From assembly GCA_016125045.1 (NCBI GenBank), contig WGML01000002.1:459343-523342 (forward strand): a DNA stretch of 64,000 nt, given 5' to 3'. The stretch's first letter is position 1; each line of letters opens with the position of its first letter. A program made the translations under genes and the position numbers. The stretch comes from a bacterium (GTDB taxonomy: Bacteria > Pseudomonadota > Alphaproteobacteria > Caulobacterales > Hyphomonadaceae). Positions 9,037 to 19,124 of this stretch are shown one piece after another. Below the pieces are notes generated by a model. That model worked only from the letters and a program-made list of their open reading frames with translations, was not told the origin of the DNA and made no database searches.

Positions 9037-9783
9037 ATGCGCCTTGTGACCTGGAACATGGCCGGCCACAAGCCGGACAGCCCGCACGCGATCGAAGCCA
9101 TGGCCCGGATCGCGGAGCTTGCGCCGGACATCGTCTGCCTGACGGATGCGCATGAAGGGTCGACGGCGCCGCTCGGCGGCTATCGCGCGTCGGATATCGG
9201 CGCGGTGTGGGGCGCGGACGCGGCGAGTGCCCGCAAGGTGGTGATCTGGAGCCGGACGCCGCTTGAGGAGATCGAACGCGATGACGCACTGTCGCGGCTC
9301 GGCGGTCTGGTGAGCGGGCTCACCCAAACACCGCTTGGAACGGTGCGCCTGATCGGCGTTTGCCTGCCGCACCATATGGCGTGGCGGCCGGAGCCGGGAT
9401 CCGACGAGGCGCCGTCAAGCCGTCCGGCGCCGTGGACGTTGCATGTCAGCTATCTTGAGCGGCTGCAGGAGGTGCTGGCGGCGATGCGCGCGGGGCCGCC
9501 CTCGGTGATCGCGGGTGCGTTCAACCAGTTCCTGCCGCTCGTCTGGGGGAGCTGGGCGGCGCACCATGCGCTGAAGGCGGCCCTCGGCCCATTCGGCGTC
9601 GTGACCTCGGGCGATCTTGCGCCGATGCGGGAGCCGACCGTCAATCATGTGGCGATCGATCTTGATCTTCGCGCGGACGCGGTCATGGGGATCGACCGGA
9701 TGTCGGCGGACGGCGAGGCGCTGACCGACCATGCGGGCGCGGCAGTCGATCTCGTGGCCGGAGGAATCCAGATCATTGATTGA
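9037..9783 (+). CDS. Endonuclease/exonuclease/phosphatase-fold protein with an altered catalytic motif
   Basis: From the ATG at 9037, preceded by a purine-rich stretch, the protein has 248 residues. A frame extension to 8962 adds only low-complexity sequence. The start MRLVTWNMAGH is the classic EEP N-terminal strand, and TDHAGAAVDL near the end matches the terminal S/T-D-H motif. However, the central GDFN motif, whose Asp supports catalysis, reads AGAFNQF (GAFN, near residue 158). The protein may be catalytically weak, use a different residue, or have lost activity. It is cytosolic as no signal peptide is seen. Function unknown. Confidence 0.7.
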   Translation: MRLVTWNMAGHKPDSPHAIEAMARIAELAPDIVCLTDAHEGSTAPLGGYRASDIGAVWGADAASARKVVIWSRTPLEEIERDDALSRLGGLVSGLTQTPLGTVRLIGVCLPHHMAWRPEPGSDEAPSSRPAPWTLHVSYLERLQEVLAAMRAGPPSVIAGAFNQFLPLVWGSWAAHHALKAALGPFGVVTSGDLAPMREPTVNHVAIDLDLRADAVMGIDRMSADGEALTDHAGAAVDLVAGGIQIID

Positions 9784-9951
9784 AGCCGATTTGTCCCGCG
9801 TCCACCCCTTGGCGAGCGGGTGCGGCTCATGGCACGCTTCGGGTCAGAACGCCGGCGCCAGACCGGCGCGACCCGCGTCCCCGGTCGGTGGCGCGACAGC
9901 GAGCCGCTCGCGCGACGACGGGAGCGGGATCGACACGGGAGGTTTGACGCG

Positions 9952-10923
9952 ATGAAAACCGCCAAGCGGCTTCTGGTCGCGATGATGCTCACCATGACGT
10001 CGGAGGGTGTGGTCGCCCAAACGCCTGCGCCAGAGAGCGCCGAGGCGTCAACCGCCAAACCCTGGCATGTGTCGAAATACGGCCCGGCGGACAGGATCGG
10101 CGCGGCGAACAATCTCTCGCCCGAGACGACCCGTCGCGCGGCGCGGCTCGTGAAGACCGGCAAGACCTATGAGCTCGGCGTGAAGACCGGACCCTCCACC
10201 CCCGCCTTCGGCAACAGCCGGACCTACACGGTCGAGCGCCTCTACAATGGCGACCCCACCCGGCATGACGGGTCGGACCGGGTGACGGCGTTCGACGAAC
10301 GGGTCACCACCTCGATGGGCATCGGCACCCAGATCGACGGGCTCGCGCATCTCGGCGTCGACAACCACGCCTATAACGGGGTGACGGCCGAGGAGCTCTC
10401 GAAATCCTTCGCGCTTCATACGGCCGACATTCCGCCTTTCGTGACGCGCGGCGTGCTGATCGACATGGCGCGGCACTTCGAGGTCGAGGCGCTCAGCGCT
10501 GGGCAGGCGTTCAACGAGGCGGAGATCAAGGCGGCCGCGGCGGCGCAGGGCGTGAAAATCCGCAAGGGCGATGTGGTGCTGTTCCACACCGGCTGGATGG
10601 GCGCGAAGATGGCGAGCGCGCCGGATGAGTTCCGCTCCCGCCAGCCGGGGCTCGGCGAAGGCGGCGCGATCTATCTCGCCGGGCTTGGCGTCGTCGCGGT
10701 GGGGGCCGACACGGTGGCGCTGGAGGCGATCCCCTTCGAGGACCCGGCCAAAGTCTTCGTCGTGCACCAGACGCTGCTCGCCAAGACCGGCGTCTACATT
10801 CTTGAGACGGTCGACACGCGGGAGCTGGCGAAGGATCGGGCGAAGGAGTTCATGTTCGTCGCGGCGGCCCCGCGCTTTGAGGGCACGGTGCAGATCGTCG
10901 TCAATCCGGTGGCGATCCGTTAG
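9952..10923 (+). CDS. Secreted cyclase-family hydrolase (kynurenine formamidase-like)
   Basis: The ATG at 9952 follows GGGAGG and opens a signal peptide (MKTAKRLLVAMMLTMTSEGV VAQ, cleavage after VAQ or nearby). The mature protein belongs to the cyclase / kynurenine formamidase-like fold. It has the metal-site-type segment SMGIGTQIDGLAHLGVDNHA, a variant of the family HxGTHxDxPxH motif, then VLIDMARHFEVEAL, GDVVLFHTGWMG, and GADTVALEAIPFED, which matches the family's late motif. An upstream in-frame ATG at 9820 would add 44 Arg-rich residues before the signal and is rejected. Likely periplasmic; substrate unknown. Confidence 0.8.
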   Translation: MKTAKRLLVAMMLTMTSEGVVAQTPAPESAEASTAKPWHVSKYGPADRIGAANNLSPETTRRAARLVKTGKTYELGVKTGPSTPAFGNSRTYTVERLYNGDPTRHDGSDRVTAFDERVTTSMGIGTQIDGLAHLGVDNHAYNGVTAEELSKSFALHTADIPPFVTRGVLIDMARHFEVEALSAGQAFNEAEIKAAAAAQGVKIRKGDVVLFHTGWMGAKMASAPDEFRSRQPGLGEGGAIYLAGLGVVAVGADTVALEAIPFEDPAKVFVVHQTLLAKTGVYILETVDTRELAKDRAKEFMFVAAAPRFEGTVQIVVNPVAIR

Positions 10924-10959
10924 CGCTCGCATGGGGTCGCGCGCGCCGGGGCCGCAGGC

Positions 10960-11343
10960 ATGACGCTCTCAGACTACAACTCATTTTGCGCGTCACTTCC
11001 CGTCACGCATCATGTCGTTCAATGGGGCGGCGCGCATGTCTGGAAGGTCGGCGGATTGCAGCATGGCAAGGTGTTCGCCATCGCCGGGTGGGATGATCCG
11101 GGAGACGAGCCACAGCAAGCGCGGATCACTTTCAAGGTGTCGGACATCGGATGGGAGGTGTTGCGGGATGCGCCGGGATGCCGGCCCGCTCCCTATCTCG
11201 CATCGCGCGGGATGAAATGGATCCAGGCGCATGGCGAGCCGCGCCTGCCGGACGAGACGCTGAAAGACTACATCGCGCAGTCGCACGCGATCGTGGCGGC
11301 GGGGTTCAGCGGCAAGCGCCGCCGGGAGCTCGGTCTGGCGTGA
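10960..11343 (+). CDS. MmcQ/YjbR family protein
   Basis: A 127-residue small cytosolic protein of the YjbR/MmcQ family, with the typical order: N-terminal helix (SDYNSFCASLPVTHHVVQWG), a strand pair with HVWKVGG and KVFAIAGW, FKVSDIGWEVL, then PAPYLASRGMKWIQ and DETLKDYIAQSHAIVAAG. The family has a CyaY-like fold and probably binds DNA or small ligands, but its biochemical role is unproven. It lies 36 bp after the cyclase gene and could be co-transcribed. It converges on a GNAT gene with an 11-bp gap. Confidence 0.82.
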   Translation: MTLSDYNSFCASLPVTHHVVQWGGAHVWKVGGLQHGKVFAIAGWDDPGDEPQQARITFKVSDIGWEVLRDAPGCRPAPYLASRGMKWIQAHGEPRLPDETLKDYIAQSHAIVAAGFSGKRRRELGLA

Positions 11344-11354
11344 CTGGGGCGACG

Positions 11355-11831
11355 TCACTTCAGCACCTCCTCCATGCCCTCGCTGAGATAGAGCGCAAGG
11401 GCGGGTGCGTTGAACGCCTTTGCCCGCAGGTCGACATGGGATGCGCCGCGCGCCCGGAAAGAGAAGAACACGTGTCGCAGAAGCGCGCGGGCAAGCCCTC
11501 TGCGGCGAAACGCCGGGTCGACTGCGAGGTCCTTGATGAAGCCCGTCGTCCAGCACTGGGCGACGGCCGCGACGCGTCCCGCCTCATCGAAGGCGGCGAG
11601 GCAGAGGGCGGGATCGAAGTTGGGGTCAGCGAGAAGTTCGTCCCGCCAGGTGTGGAATGAGGCGATGTCGCCCTCCCCACCGGCATAGGCGGCCGAAAGC
11701 AGGGCGTGCACGCTCACCGCGTGCGCGTCGCTGAACGTGCCCGGACGGAGGCCCGGCGGCCAGACCGGCGCCGGGATGAGGGTTGTGAGATCACGGCGGA
11801 GGTGAATGGCGGCTGCGAGGGGATCAGACAT
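11355..11831 (-). CDS. GNAT family N-acetyltransferase
   Basis: From the ATG at 11831 the protein is 158 residues. The frame could extend to 11882, but that would start inside the pckG terminator hairpin. The acetyl-CoA pyrophosphate-binding motif is LAVDPAFRRRGLARALL, followed by RGASHVDLRAKAFNAPALAL, the usual motif-B region. The acceptor cannot be predicted. It lies just downstream of pckG on the same strand but behind a good intrinsic terminator, so it is probably expressed mainly from its own promoter or by read-through. Confidence 0.82.
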   Translation of the reverse strand: MSDPLAAAIHLRRDLTTLIPAPVWPPGLRPGTFSDAHAVSVHALLSAAYAGGEGDIASFHTWRDELLADPNFDPALCLAAFDEAGRVAAVAQCWTTGFIKDLAVDPAFRRRGLARALLRHVFFSFRARGASHVDLRAKAFNAPALALYLSEGMEEVLK

Positions 11832-11852
11832 GGTCGCGCCCTCTTGCTCCGC

Positions 11853-11889
11853 AAAAAGCAGACGGCCCCGATGCTGATGCACGGGGCCG
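11853..11889 (-). terminator. Intrinsic terminator of pckG
   Basis: Minus-strand hairpin with 8-bp arms CGGCCCCG (from 11889) and CGGGGCCG, extended inward by TGC/GCA around a short loop. It is followed after TCTGC by TTTTT (plus-strand A-run 11853-11857). This is the clearest rho-independent terminator in the window, about 48 nt after the pckG stop codon. Confidence 0.8.
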
Positions 11890-11937
11890 CTGCGATGGTC
11901 AGGTGTTGGTCTGCCGGGACGGGCCCGACCGTCCAGA

Positions 11938-13809
11938 TCAGCCGAGGCGTTTCACGAGCGACGCGTGCTGGGCCCAGAGCGCTTTCGGCAGGCGGTCGCC
12001 GAACTTCTCGTAGAACGCGGGGATGAGCGAGGCTTCCTCGCGCCACACATCGCGGTCCACGGTGAGCAGGAGATCGAGCTGCGCGTCGGTGAGGCCGAGG
12101 CCCGCGACGTCCAACGAGGTCTTGGTCGGCACGCGGCCGATCGGGGTGTCGACGGCGTCGGCCGTTCCCTCAAGGCGCTCGACAATCCATTTCAGGACGC
12201 GGGTGTTCTCGCCGAAGCCGGGCCACACGAACTTGCCGGTCTCGTCCTTGCGGAACCAGTTGACGAAGAACATGCGCGGCAGCTTCGCCGGGTCGGCGGC
12301 CTTCGCACCGATGCTGAGCCAGTGGGCGAAATAGTCCCCCATGTTGTAGCCGCAGAAGGGCAGCATCGCGAACGGGTCGCGGCGCAGCTCGCCGACGCGG
12401 TTCTCGGCGGCGGCCGTGCCCTCGGAGGCGACGGTCGAGCCCATGAACACGCCATGCTCCCAGTCGAACGCCTCGGTCGCGAGCGGCACCGCTGAGGCGC
12501 GGCGGCCGCCGAACAGGATCGCGGAGATCGGCACGCCGGCGGGGTCCTCCCACTCGGGCGCGATCACCGGGCACTGACCGGCGGGGGTGCAGAAGCGCGC
12601 ATTCGGATGGGCCGCGGGCTCGCCGAGCGCCGGCGTCCAGGCGCGTCCGCGCCAGTCGGTAAGGTTGGCGGGCGGGTCCTTGGTGAGCCCCTCCCACCAC
12701 ACATCGCCGTCCGCGGTGAGCGCGACATTGGTGAACACGGTGTTGCTGTCGCAGGTGCGCAGCGCATTCGCGTTGGTCGCCGCGGAGGTTCCCGGGGCGA
12801 CGCCGAAGAAGCCGGCCTCCGGGTTGATCGCGTAAAGCTGGCCGTCATCGCCGAACCGCATCCATGCGATGTCGTCGCCAACGGTCTCGGCCTTCCAGCC
12901 GGCGAGGGTCGGCTCGAGCATGGCGAGGTTGGTCTTGCCGCAGGCGGAGGGGAAAGCCGCGGCGATGTATTTCACGACACCTTCAGGCGAGGTGAGCTTG
13001 AGGATCAGCATGTGCTCGGCGAGCCAGCCGTCGTCGCGCGCCATGATCGAGGCGATGCGCAGCGCGTAGCATTTCTTGCCAAGGAGGGCGTTGCCGCCAT
13101 AGCCCGACCCGTATGACCAGATTTCCCGATCTTCAGGGAAATGGACGATCCACTTGTCGTCATTGCAGGGCCACGAAACGTCTTTCTGTCCGGGGCTGAG
13201 CGGCGCGCCAAGCGTGTGCACGCACGGAACGAACGCGCCGTCCTCGCCGAGCTGGTCGAGCGCCGCCTTGCCCATGCGGGTCATGACGCGCATCGAGATC
13301 GCGACATAGGCGCTGTCGGTGATCTCAACGCCAAGCGCCGAAATCTTCGAGCCGAGCGGACCCATGCAGAACGGCACGACATACATGGTGCGCCCGCGCA
13401 TCGCGCCGTCGAAGAGCTCGCCGAGCTTGGCGCGCATCTCCTCTTGCGGTTTCCAGTTGTTGAGCGGACCGGCGTCCGCCTGGTCCCTGGAGCAGATGAA
13501 GGTGCGGCTCTCGACACGGGCGACGTCGCGCGGGTCGGATGCGGCATAGAAGGAATTCGGGCGCTTCTCGGCGTTGAGGCGTTTCAGCGTACCGAGCGAA
13601 ACGAGTTCGGAGGTGAGCGCCTCCCACTCCTGATCCGAGCCGTCGCACCAGTGGACGCGGTCGGGCTTGGTGAGGGCGGCGATCTTCGTCACCCACTCGA
13701 TCAATTGCCTGTGGCGGGTGGGCGGGGCGGAGAGGCCCGGAATGGACGACGCGGCGTCCTTTACGGCTTTCGTGTTCGCGTCGCCGCGGGACTCGTGCAT
13801 CGTTTCCAT
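11938..13809 (-). CDS. pckG: Phosphoenolpyruvate carboxykinase (GTP)
   Basis: A 623-residue enzyme that decarboxylates and phosphorylates oxaloacetate to phosphoenolpyruvate with GTP, the entry step of gluconeogenesis. It is the GTP type: the kinase-1 loop reads [15 protein letters not shown] (near residue 288), and the conserved [43 protein letters not shown] and [10 protein letters not shown] blocks are all present. Length is normal for the GTP family. The start at 13809 follows a GGGGTAA leader 7-8 nt upstream. It is transcribed alone and ends in a strong intrinsic terminator (11853-11889). Confidence 0.97.
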   Translation of the reverse strand: METMHESRGDANTKAVKDAASSIPGLSAPPTRHRQLIEWVTKIAALTKPDRVHWCDGSDQEWEALTSELVSLGTLKRLNAEKRPNSFYAASDPRDVARVESRTFICSRDQADAGPLNNWKPQEEMRAKLGELFDGAMRGRTMYVVPFCMGPLGSKISALGVEITDSAYVAISMRVMTRMGKAALDQLGEDGAFVPCVHTLGAPLSPGQKDVSWPCNDDKWIVHFPEDREIWSYGSGYGGNALLGKKCYALRIASIMARDDGWLAEHMLILKLTSPEGVVKYIAAAFPSACGKTNLAMLEPTLAGWKAETVGDDIAWMRFGDDGQLYAINPEAGFFGVAPGTSAATNANALRTCDSNTVFTNVALTADGDVWWEGLTKDPPANLTDWRGRAWTPALGEPAAHPNARFCTPAGQCPVIAPEWEDPAGVPISAILFGGRRASAVPLATEAFDWEHGVFMGSTVASEGTAAAENRVGELRRDPFAMLPFCGYNMGDYFAHWLSIGAKAADPAKLPRMFFVNWFRKDETGKFVWPGFGENTRVLKWIVERLEGTADAVDTPIGRVPTKTSLDVAGLGLTDAQLDLLLTVDRDVWREEASLIPAFYEKFGDRLPKALWAQHASLVKRLG

Positions 13810-14132
13810 ATCTTACCCCACTCCAAGCCGCCTGTGCTCCGCCGGGTCACTGGCGGGGGATGCAGACGATAACAAACTCTCTTGAGCGCCGGTGTGCAAG
13901 TCGCGCGCCTGAGATTTGACCACAAGACGTCCCGGAGGCAGATTTCGTGCCAGCCCGATTCCCGTGGCGGGCGAATTCGTCCGGGCCGGTGGCGAAGCGA
14001 ATCGACGGCGGGCTCCCTGCGCTCCGTTTCTGGGCCAGCTTCTGGCGCCGGTCGCGCGTGAATGCAACTTGAATTCATTCTATTTTGCGGCGGAAAGCAC
14101 CCGGCGCGGACATTCGCCGCACCTTGCCGCGC
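13810..14132. other. 323-bp non-coding gap upstream of pckG
   Basis: Frames through this stretch are Arg/Ala/Pro-rich shadows with no recognisable protein. It must hold the pckG promoter on the minus strand. The least GC-rich part is about 14065-14095, but no convincing -35/-10 pair or repeat was seen. Confidence 0.4.
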
Positions 14133-14642
14133 TCACTCGCGTCGCAGCCGTCTCTCCATCCAGATGTCGCAGCGCTTGTAGGGCGTCTCCTGCGGCGGAA
14201 GATCAACAAACCCCGCCGAGCGATAGATGTGGATAGCCGGCCCGAGACCGGAATTCGTCTCAAGATAGAGGCGCGGCGCGTCGAGGCTGGAGGCGAGGAG
14301 GATGGAGGCCTCGACCAGCCGCCGGCCGACGCCAAGCCCCTGCGCGGCGGAGTCCACCGCCATCTTGCAGAGTTCGAACCCGCCGTCCGCCATGCGCGCA
14401 AGCCCGACGCAGCCGACCGGAACGCCGTCGAGCAGGGCGATGAGAATCCGTCCGCCCTTGTCCAGGATCACGCCGCGGGGATTGTCGAGCGTCTCGCGGT
14501 CCTTCGCCTCGAGGACGAAGAAGCGCGAGATCCACGCCTCGTTCAGCGTCCGCCAGATCTGCGCGTGCTCGTCCCGATACGGCACGATGGTGATCACACC
14601 GGCGGCGCGGGTCGCGCTGGACGATTTCGGCGCGTCGCTCAT
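14133..14642 (-). CDS. GNAT family N-acetyltransferase
   Basis: From the ATG at 14642 the protein is 169 residues. It has a full GNAT layout: ITIVPYRDEHAQIWRTLNEA at the start, then VGCVGLARMADGGFELCKMA, the acetyl-CoA loop AAQGLGVGRRLVEASILLA, and LYLETNSGLGPAIHIYRSAG, where motif B ends with the common YRSAGF. The start abuts a 4 x 13-bp tandem repeat, and the likely ribosome binding GGGG lies in the last unit. The frame stays open through the repeat to 14738, but that product would begin inside the preceding gene. It follows the phosphodiesterase gene on the same strand. Confidence 0.82.
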   Translation of the reverse strand: MSDAPKSSSATRAAGVITIVPYRDEHAQIWRTLNEAWISRFFVLEAKDRETLDNPRGVILDKGGRILIALLDGVPVGCVGLARMADGGFELCKMAVDSAAQGLGVGRRLVEASILLASSLDAPRLYLETNSGLGPAIHIYRSAGFVDLPPQETPYKRCDIWMERRLRRE

Positions 14643-14645
14643 CAC

Positions 14646-14697
14646 TTGGCCCCAAGATTCGGCCCCAGGATTGGGCCCCAGGATTTGGCCCCAGACC
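14646..14697. repeat. 4 x 13-bp tandem repeat directly before a GNAT start
   Basis: Four adjacent 13-bp units (14646-14658, 14659-14671, 14672-14684, 14685-14697), plus-strand consensus TTGGCCCCAGGAT. Read with the gene (minus strand) each unit has the core CTGGGGCC. Only 3 nt separate the last unit from the GNAT start codon, so the Shine-Dalgarno region is inside the repeat. Confidence 0.9.
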
Positions 14698-14725
14698 CGT
14701 TCGTCGTCTCGCAGTCGCGGCGTGA

Positions 14726-15766
14726 TCAGAAGCCGCACTTCTCGCGGGCGATGTCGTCACCCGTCATCACCCTGGCGACGCGGTCGGAATAGTCGGTCGC
14801 CACGAGGTTCAGTCCGCCGGCTGCAAGATCGTTATACTCCGAACCGTCGCGATCCTCCCAATACTGATCGTCGAGCCGCTCGCCGCGGCGGCCGAGCGTG
14901 CCGAAGGCGGTTTCGACGCCGCGCGTCGAAAGCGCGGTCCACAGTTCCGGGTTGGGGGTCTGCGTGCCGGTCCAGGCGATCAGGCGTTCGGGGTTGACGC
15001 CGCGCGCGACGAGCTGGTCGAGCTTGGCGAGGCTGTCGATCGTGGCTGTGATCATGAGCTCGCGATTGCGGCGGTGGGCGGCCACGGCCTGCTCGTCCGT
15101 GTAGGTGATGAGGATGACGTTGTTCTCCGCCTTCGCCGTCTCGACCGCGTCGACCAGCGCGCCGATCGGGGTCGTCTGCTTGCGGTCGAGCTCCAGGACG
15201 GCGTTGTTCGCTTTCGCCCAGGCGAGCGCCGCATCGAGGGTCGGGGGCGCGAAAGTCGTCTCGGACGAGTAGGTTTCGAGCCGCGCGGTCTCGATCTCCG
15301 CCCAGGACAATTCGCTGATCAGGCCCTCGCCGGTGGAGGTCCGCTCGAGGCTTTCGTCATGCATGAGGAAGAGCACGCCGTCCCGGCTCTGGGCGACGTC
15401 GACTTCCAGCACCGGGGTTGCGGCCTTCAGCGTCCGCTCAAAGGTCTCGATGGCGTTTTCCGGAAAGTCGCGGGTTGGACCGCCGCGATGGGCCGCGACC
15501 ACGGTCGCCTTGTTCTCGCGCAGGCAGTCGAACCGCTGCGCGAGCGGCAGGGCGGCGAGCGCGGGATTCGGGGGCGGGCGGCCGGCGGCGGCGTCCTGCG
15601 CGGCGGAGGCTCTTCCCGCCGAACCCGCCGCTTCGGCGTCGCCTGCGTTGGGGCCAGAGGTGGTCCCGGCGGCGGGGGGCGTGGTCGACGCCGTCCTGGT
15701 TGGATCGGACCCCTGGTTGCAGCCCGCCACGAGAACGCAGACAGCCAGAAAAGCGGTTCGTTTCAT
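14726..15766 (-). CDS. Glycerophosphodiester phosphodiesterase family lipoprotein
   Basis: The ATG at 15766 follows AGGGGGGAG and starts a lipoprotein signal, MKRTAFLAVCVLVAGCNQG, with lipobox LVAGC. The frame extends further up but only as Arg-rich shadow. After an Ala/Gly/Pro linker (to about residue 70), the GDPD domain has VVAAHRGGPTRDFPENAIET, then EVDVAQSRDGVLFLMHDESL and ERTSTG. The HRGG, EN, E.D and MHD residues match the metal and catalytic set. It likely hydrolyses glycerophosphodiesters in the periplasm, anchored to a membrane by the lipid. The mature protein is 346 residues with signal. Confidence 0.88.
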   Translation of the reverse strand: MKRTAFLAVCVLVAGCNQGSDPTRTASTTPPAAGTTSGPNAGDAEAAGSAGRASAAQDAAAGRPPPNPALAALPLAQRFDCLRENKATVVAAHRGGPTRDFPENAIETFERTLKAATPVLEVDVAQSRDGVLFLMHDESLERTSTGEGLISELSWAEIETARLETYSSETTFAPPTLDAALAWAKANNAVLELDRKQTTPIGALVDAVETAKAENNVILITYTDEQAVAAHRRNRELMITATIDSLAKLDQLVARGVNPERLIAWTGTQTPNPELWTALSTRGVETAFGTLGRRGERLDDQYWEDRDGSEYNDLAAGGLNLVATDYSDRVARVMTGDDIAREKCGF

Positions 15767-15859
15767 CGGTCTCCCCCCTTGAAAGAATTGCCGCGAGGCG
15801 GCTTGGCGTCTAATGTCGCATACAAATAGCGCACTCAAGATCGTAACGGGAGGCACGAC

Positions 15860-17641
<1,782 letters not shown>

Positions 17642-17689
17642 GCGGACGCCGGACGCGGACTTGCTTCATCGATCGCAGCCTCAGGCCAC

Positions 17690-17715
17690 GGCCCGGGGCT
17701 GCGCAGCCCCGGGCC
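17690..17715. other. Perfect 26-bp GC palindrome after the acyl-CoA synthetase
   Basis: The two 13-base arms GGCCCGGGGCTGC and GCAGCCCCGGGCC meet without a spacer. In RNA it would fold as a very stable stem with a strained tip. There is no T-run, so it may be a rho-assisted 3' end, a processing barrier or a dyad protein site. Confidence 0.6.
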
Positions 17716-17740
17716 GGTGGCGGCCGGATCCCGTATCCGG

Positions 17741-17792
17741 TCTGGGGTGAGTGTCTGGCGTTAGTTTCTGGCGTGACTGTCTGGGGGTGAGC
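17741..17792. repeat. 4 x 13-bp tandem repeat directly before the DUF1499 start
   Basis: Units 17741-17753, 17754-17766, 17767-17779 and 17780-17792, consensus TCTGGSGTKAGTG. The array ends 3 nt before the ATG at 17796. The last unit carries GGGGGTGAG, the only Shine-Dalgarno-like sequence. Its layout is the same as the array at 14646-14697, and both units share a TCTGGGG-type core. Confidence 0.9.
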
Positions 17793-17795
17793 ACG

Positions 17796-18653
17796 ATGAC
17801 GGGGGCCGAGGCAGGGGCGGGTTCGGACATGCTGGCGCGGGCGCGAACGGTCAGTCTCGCCGCCGCGGTCGGGCTGATGATCCTCACCGTTGCATTGCTC
17901 GCCGCCGCGCCGCTTGGCTATCGTGCCGGGCTCCTCTCGCTTGAGGCGGCGACGGGCGGGATGACGCTCGCGGCCTTCTACGCGGCGATCACGACCGGGA
18001 TCGTCTCCATCATCGCAATCGGGCTCTCGGTGCTCCGGCATCCGAAGCGCGGGGCGATCGTCGGCGTGGTGGTGCTCACCGTGTCGCTGCTCGCGGGCTT
18101 CAGGCTTTATCAGACGGACGTGACCAGCCGATCGCTGCCGCCGATCCACGACGTCCAGACCGATTGGACGCGTCCGGTGGCGCTCTCGGCCGCGGCGCTG
18201 CGGGAACGCGCGCGCGTCGACGCGGCGCCGGTGCGCGATGACGCCGTTGTGCTCGCGGGGGATGGCGCGCGCGGGGCGGCGCTCAGCTCCTGGGCCGGAC
18301 AGTCCTTCGCCGAGCTGCAGGCGCAGGCCTATCCCTTCGTCGCGCCGCTGGTGATCAACGCCGATGTGGCGGCGGCGACGCTTGCGGCCGATGAGGTCGC
18401 GCGGCGCCAGGGCTGGGCCGTGATGCTGGTCGATCCGACGACCGGGCAGATCGAGGCGGTCGCCCGGGACGGCTGGTATGGGCTTGCGGCCGATATCGCC
18501 GTGCGCATCGAGCCCGAAGGCGGCGGCTCGCGGGTCGACATTCGGTCGGTAAGCCGCATCGCCCGCCCCGATCTCGGCGCGAACGCCACCCGGATCAAAG
18601 GATTTCTTGACGATCTCGCGTTTTCAATGCGCGGACGGGAGCCGGCGGACTAG
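17796..18653 (+). CDS. DUF1499 family membrane protein
   Basis: From the ATG at 17796 the protein is 285 residues. Three hydrophobic segments occupy the first ~110 residues (SLAAAVGLMILTVALLAAAP, a second around AFYAAITTGIVSIIAIGLSV, and GAIVGVVVLTVSLLAGFRLY). A soluble DUF1499 domain follows, beginning at SLPPIHDVQTDW and including RRQGWAVMLVDPTTGQIEAV and VDIRSVSRIARPDLGANATR. Biochemical role unknown; the family is often membrane-associated. It sits downstream of the acyl-CoA synthetase in the same direction, but a 26-bp palindrome and a 13-bp tandem repeat separate them. Confidence 0.8.
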   Translation: MTGAEAGAGSDMLARARTVSLAAAVGLMILTVALLAAAPLGYRAGLLSLEAATGGMTLAAFYAAITTGIVSIIAIGLSVLRHPKRGAIVGVVVLTVSLLAGFRLYQTDVTSRSLPPIHDVQTDWTRPVALSAAALRERARVDAAPVRDDAVVLAGDGARGAALSSWAGQSFAELQAQAYPFVAPLVINADVAAATLAADEVARRQGWAVMLVDPTTGQIEAVARDGWYGLAADIAVRIEPEGGGSRVDIRSVSRIARPDLGANATRIKGFLDDLAFSMRGREPAD

Positions 18654-18741
18654 GCCGGGCCGGTCGATTGGGCCGATCCCGTGCGCTGACGGAAAGGTTC
18701 GCTCCGGCGCCGTGCGCCGGGCGATTCGTTGAGGAGAAGGC

Positions 18742-19113
18742 ATGTCCAACATCCAACTGCTTGAGGCGGCGGCGAAGGCCTACGCCGTGGTTTGCCTGTC
18801 GGACGGGCGGCTGAATGAAGCGGAGGCGGACCGGTTCGCGCGGGTGATGCGCGAGCAGGGCGGGTTCGAGACGGCCGGGGACGCGGATCTCGCCGACACC
18901 TGGTCCGCCGCGATCGCCGCGGTGTCAGGGGCGCCCGACTACACCGACGCGCTGAACCGCATCGCCGCCGAAGCCGTGAGCCGCGAGGATCGTCTCGTGA
19001 TGATGCGCGCGGCGCAGGCGGCCGTCATCGCCGACGGCCGGCTCGCCGATCAGGAAAACACCGCCGTGCGGGCGCTCGCGGCTGCGTTCGGGCTCGATCC
19101 GGACGCGTTCTGA
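18742..19113 (+). CDS. TerB-like small protein
   Basis: A 123-residue, all-helical, acidic protein that resembles the TerB/TerB-C domain: the two helical repeats each carry an acidic loop, LSDGRLNEAEADRFARVM and IADGRLADQENTAVRALA, which in TerB proteins bind divalent metal. GAGGAGAAGG precedes the ATG. It is not near other ter genes, so tellurite resistance should not be inferred from the name. It ends 11 bp before the convergent oppA-like gene. Confidence 0.75.
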   Translation: MSNIQLLEAAAKAYAVVCLSDGRLNEAEADRFARVMREQGGFETAGDADLADTWSAAIAAVSGAPDYTDALNRIAAEAVSREDRLVMMRAAQAAVIADGRLADQENTAVRALAAAFGLDPDAF

Positions 19114-19124
19114 CGCGCAAGCCC

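Noticed and set aside
13916..14236. Small plus-strand gene in the gap upstream of pckG
   Set aside because: Arg/Ala/Ser-rich shadow sequence without ribosome binding site or pattern; its 3' part lies antisense to the GNAT gene.
14643..14738. N-terminal extension of the GNAT protein through the 13-bp repeat
   Set aside because: The added residues are just the translated repeat, and the longer start would lie inside the preceding gene's end; the conserved domain begins after 14642.
18742..19113. Tellurite-resistance operon
   Set aside because: Only a lone TerB-like protein is present; no other ter genes are seen.
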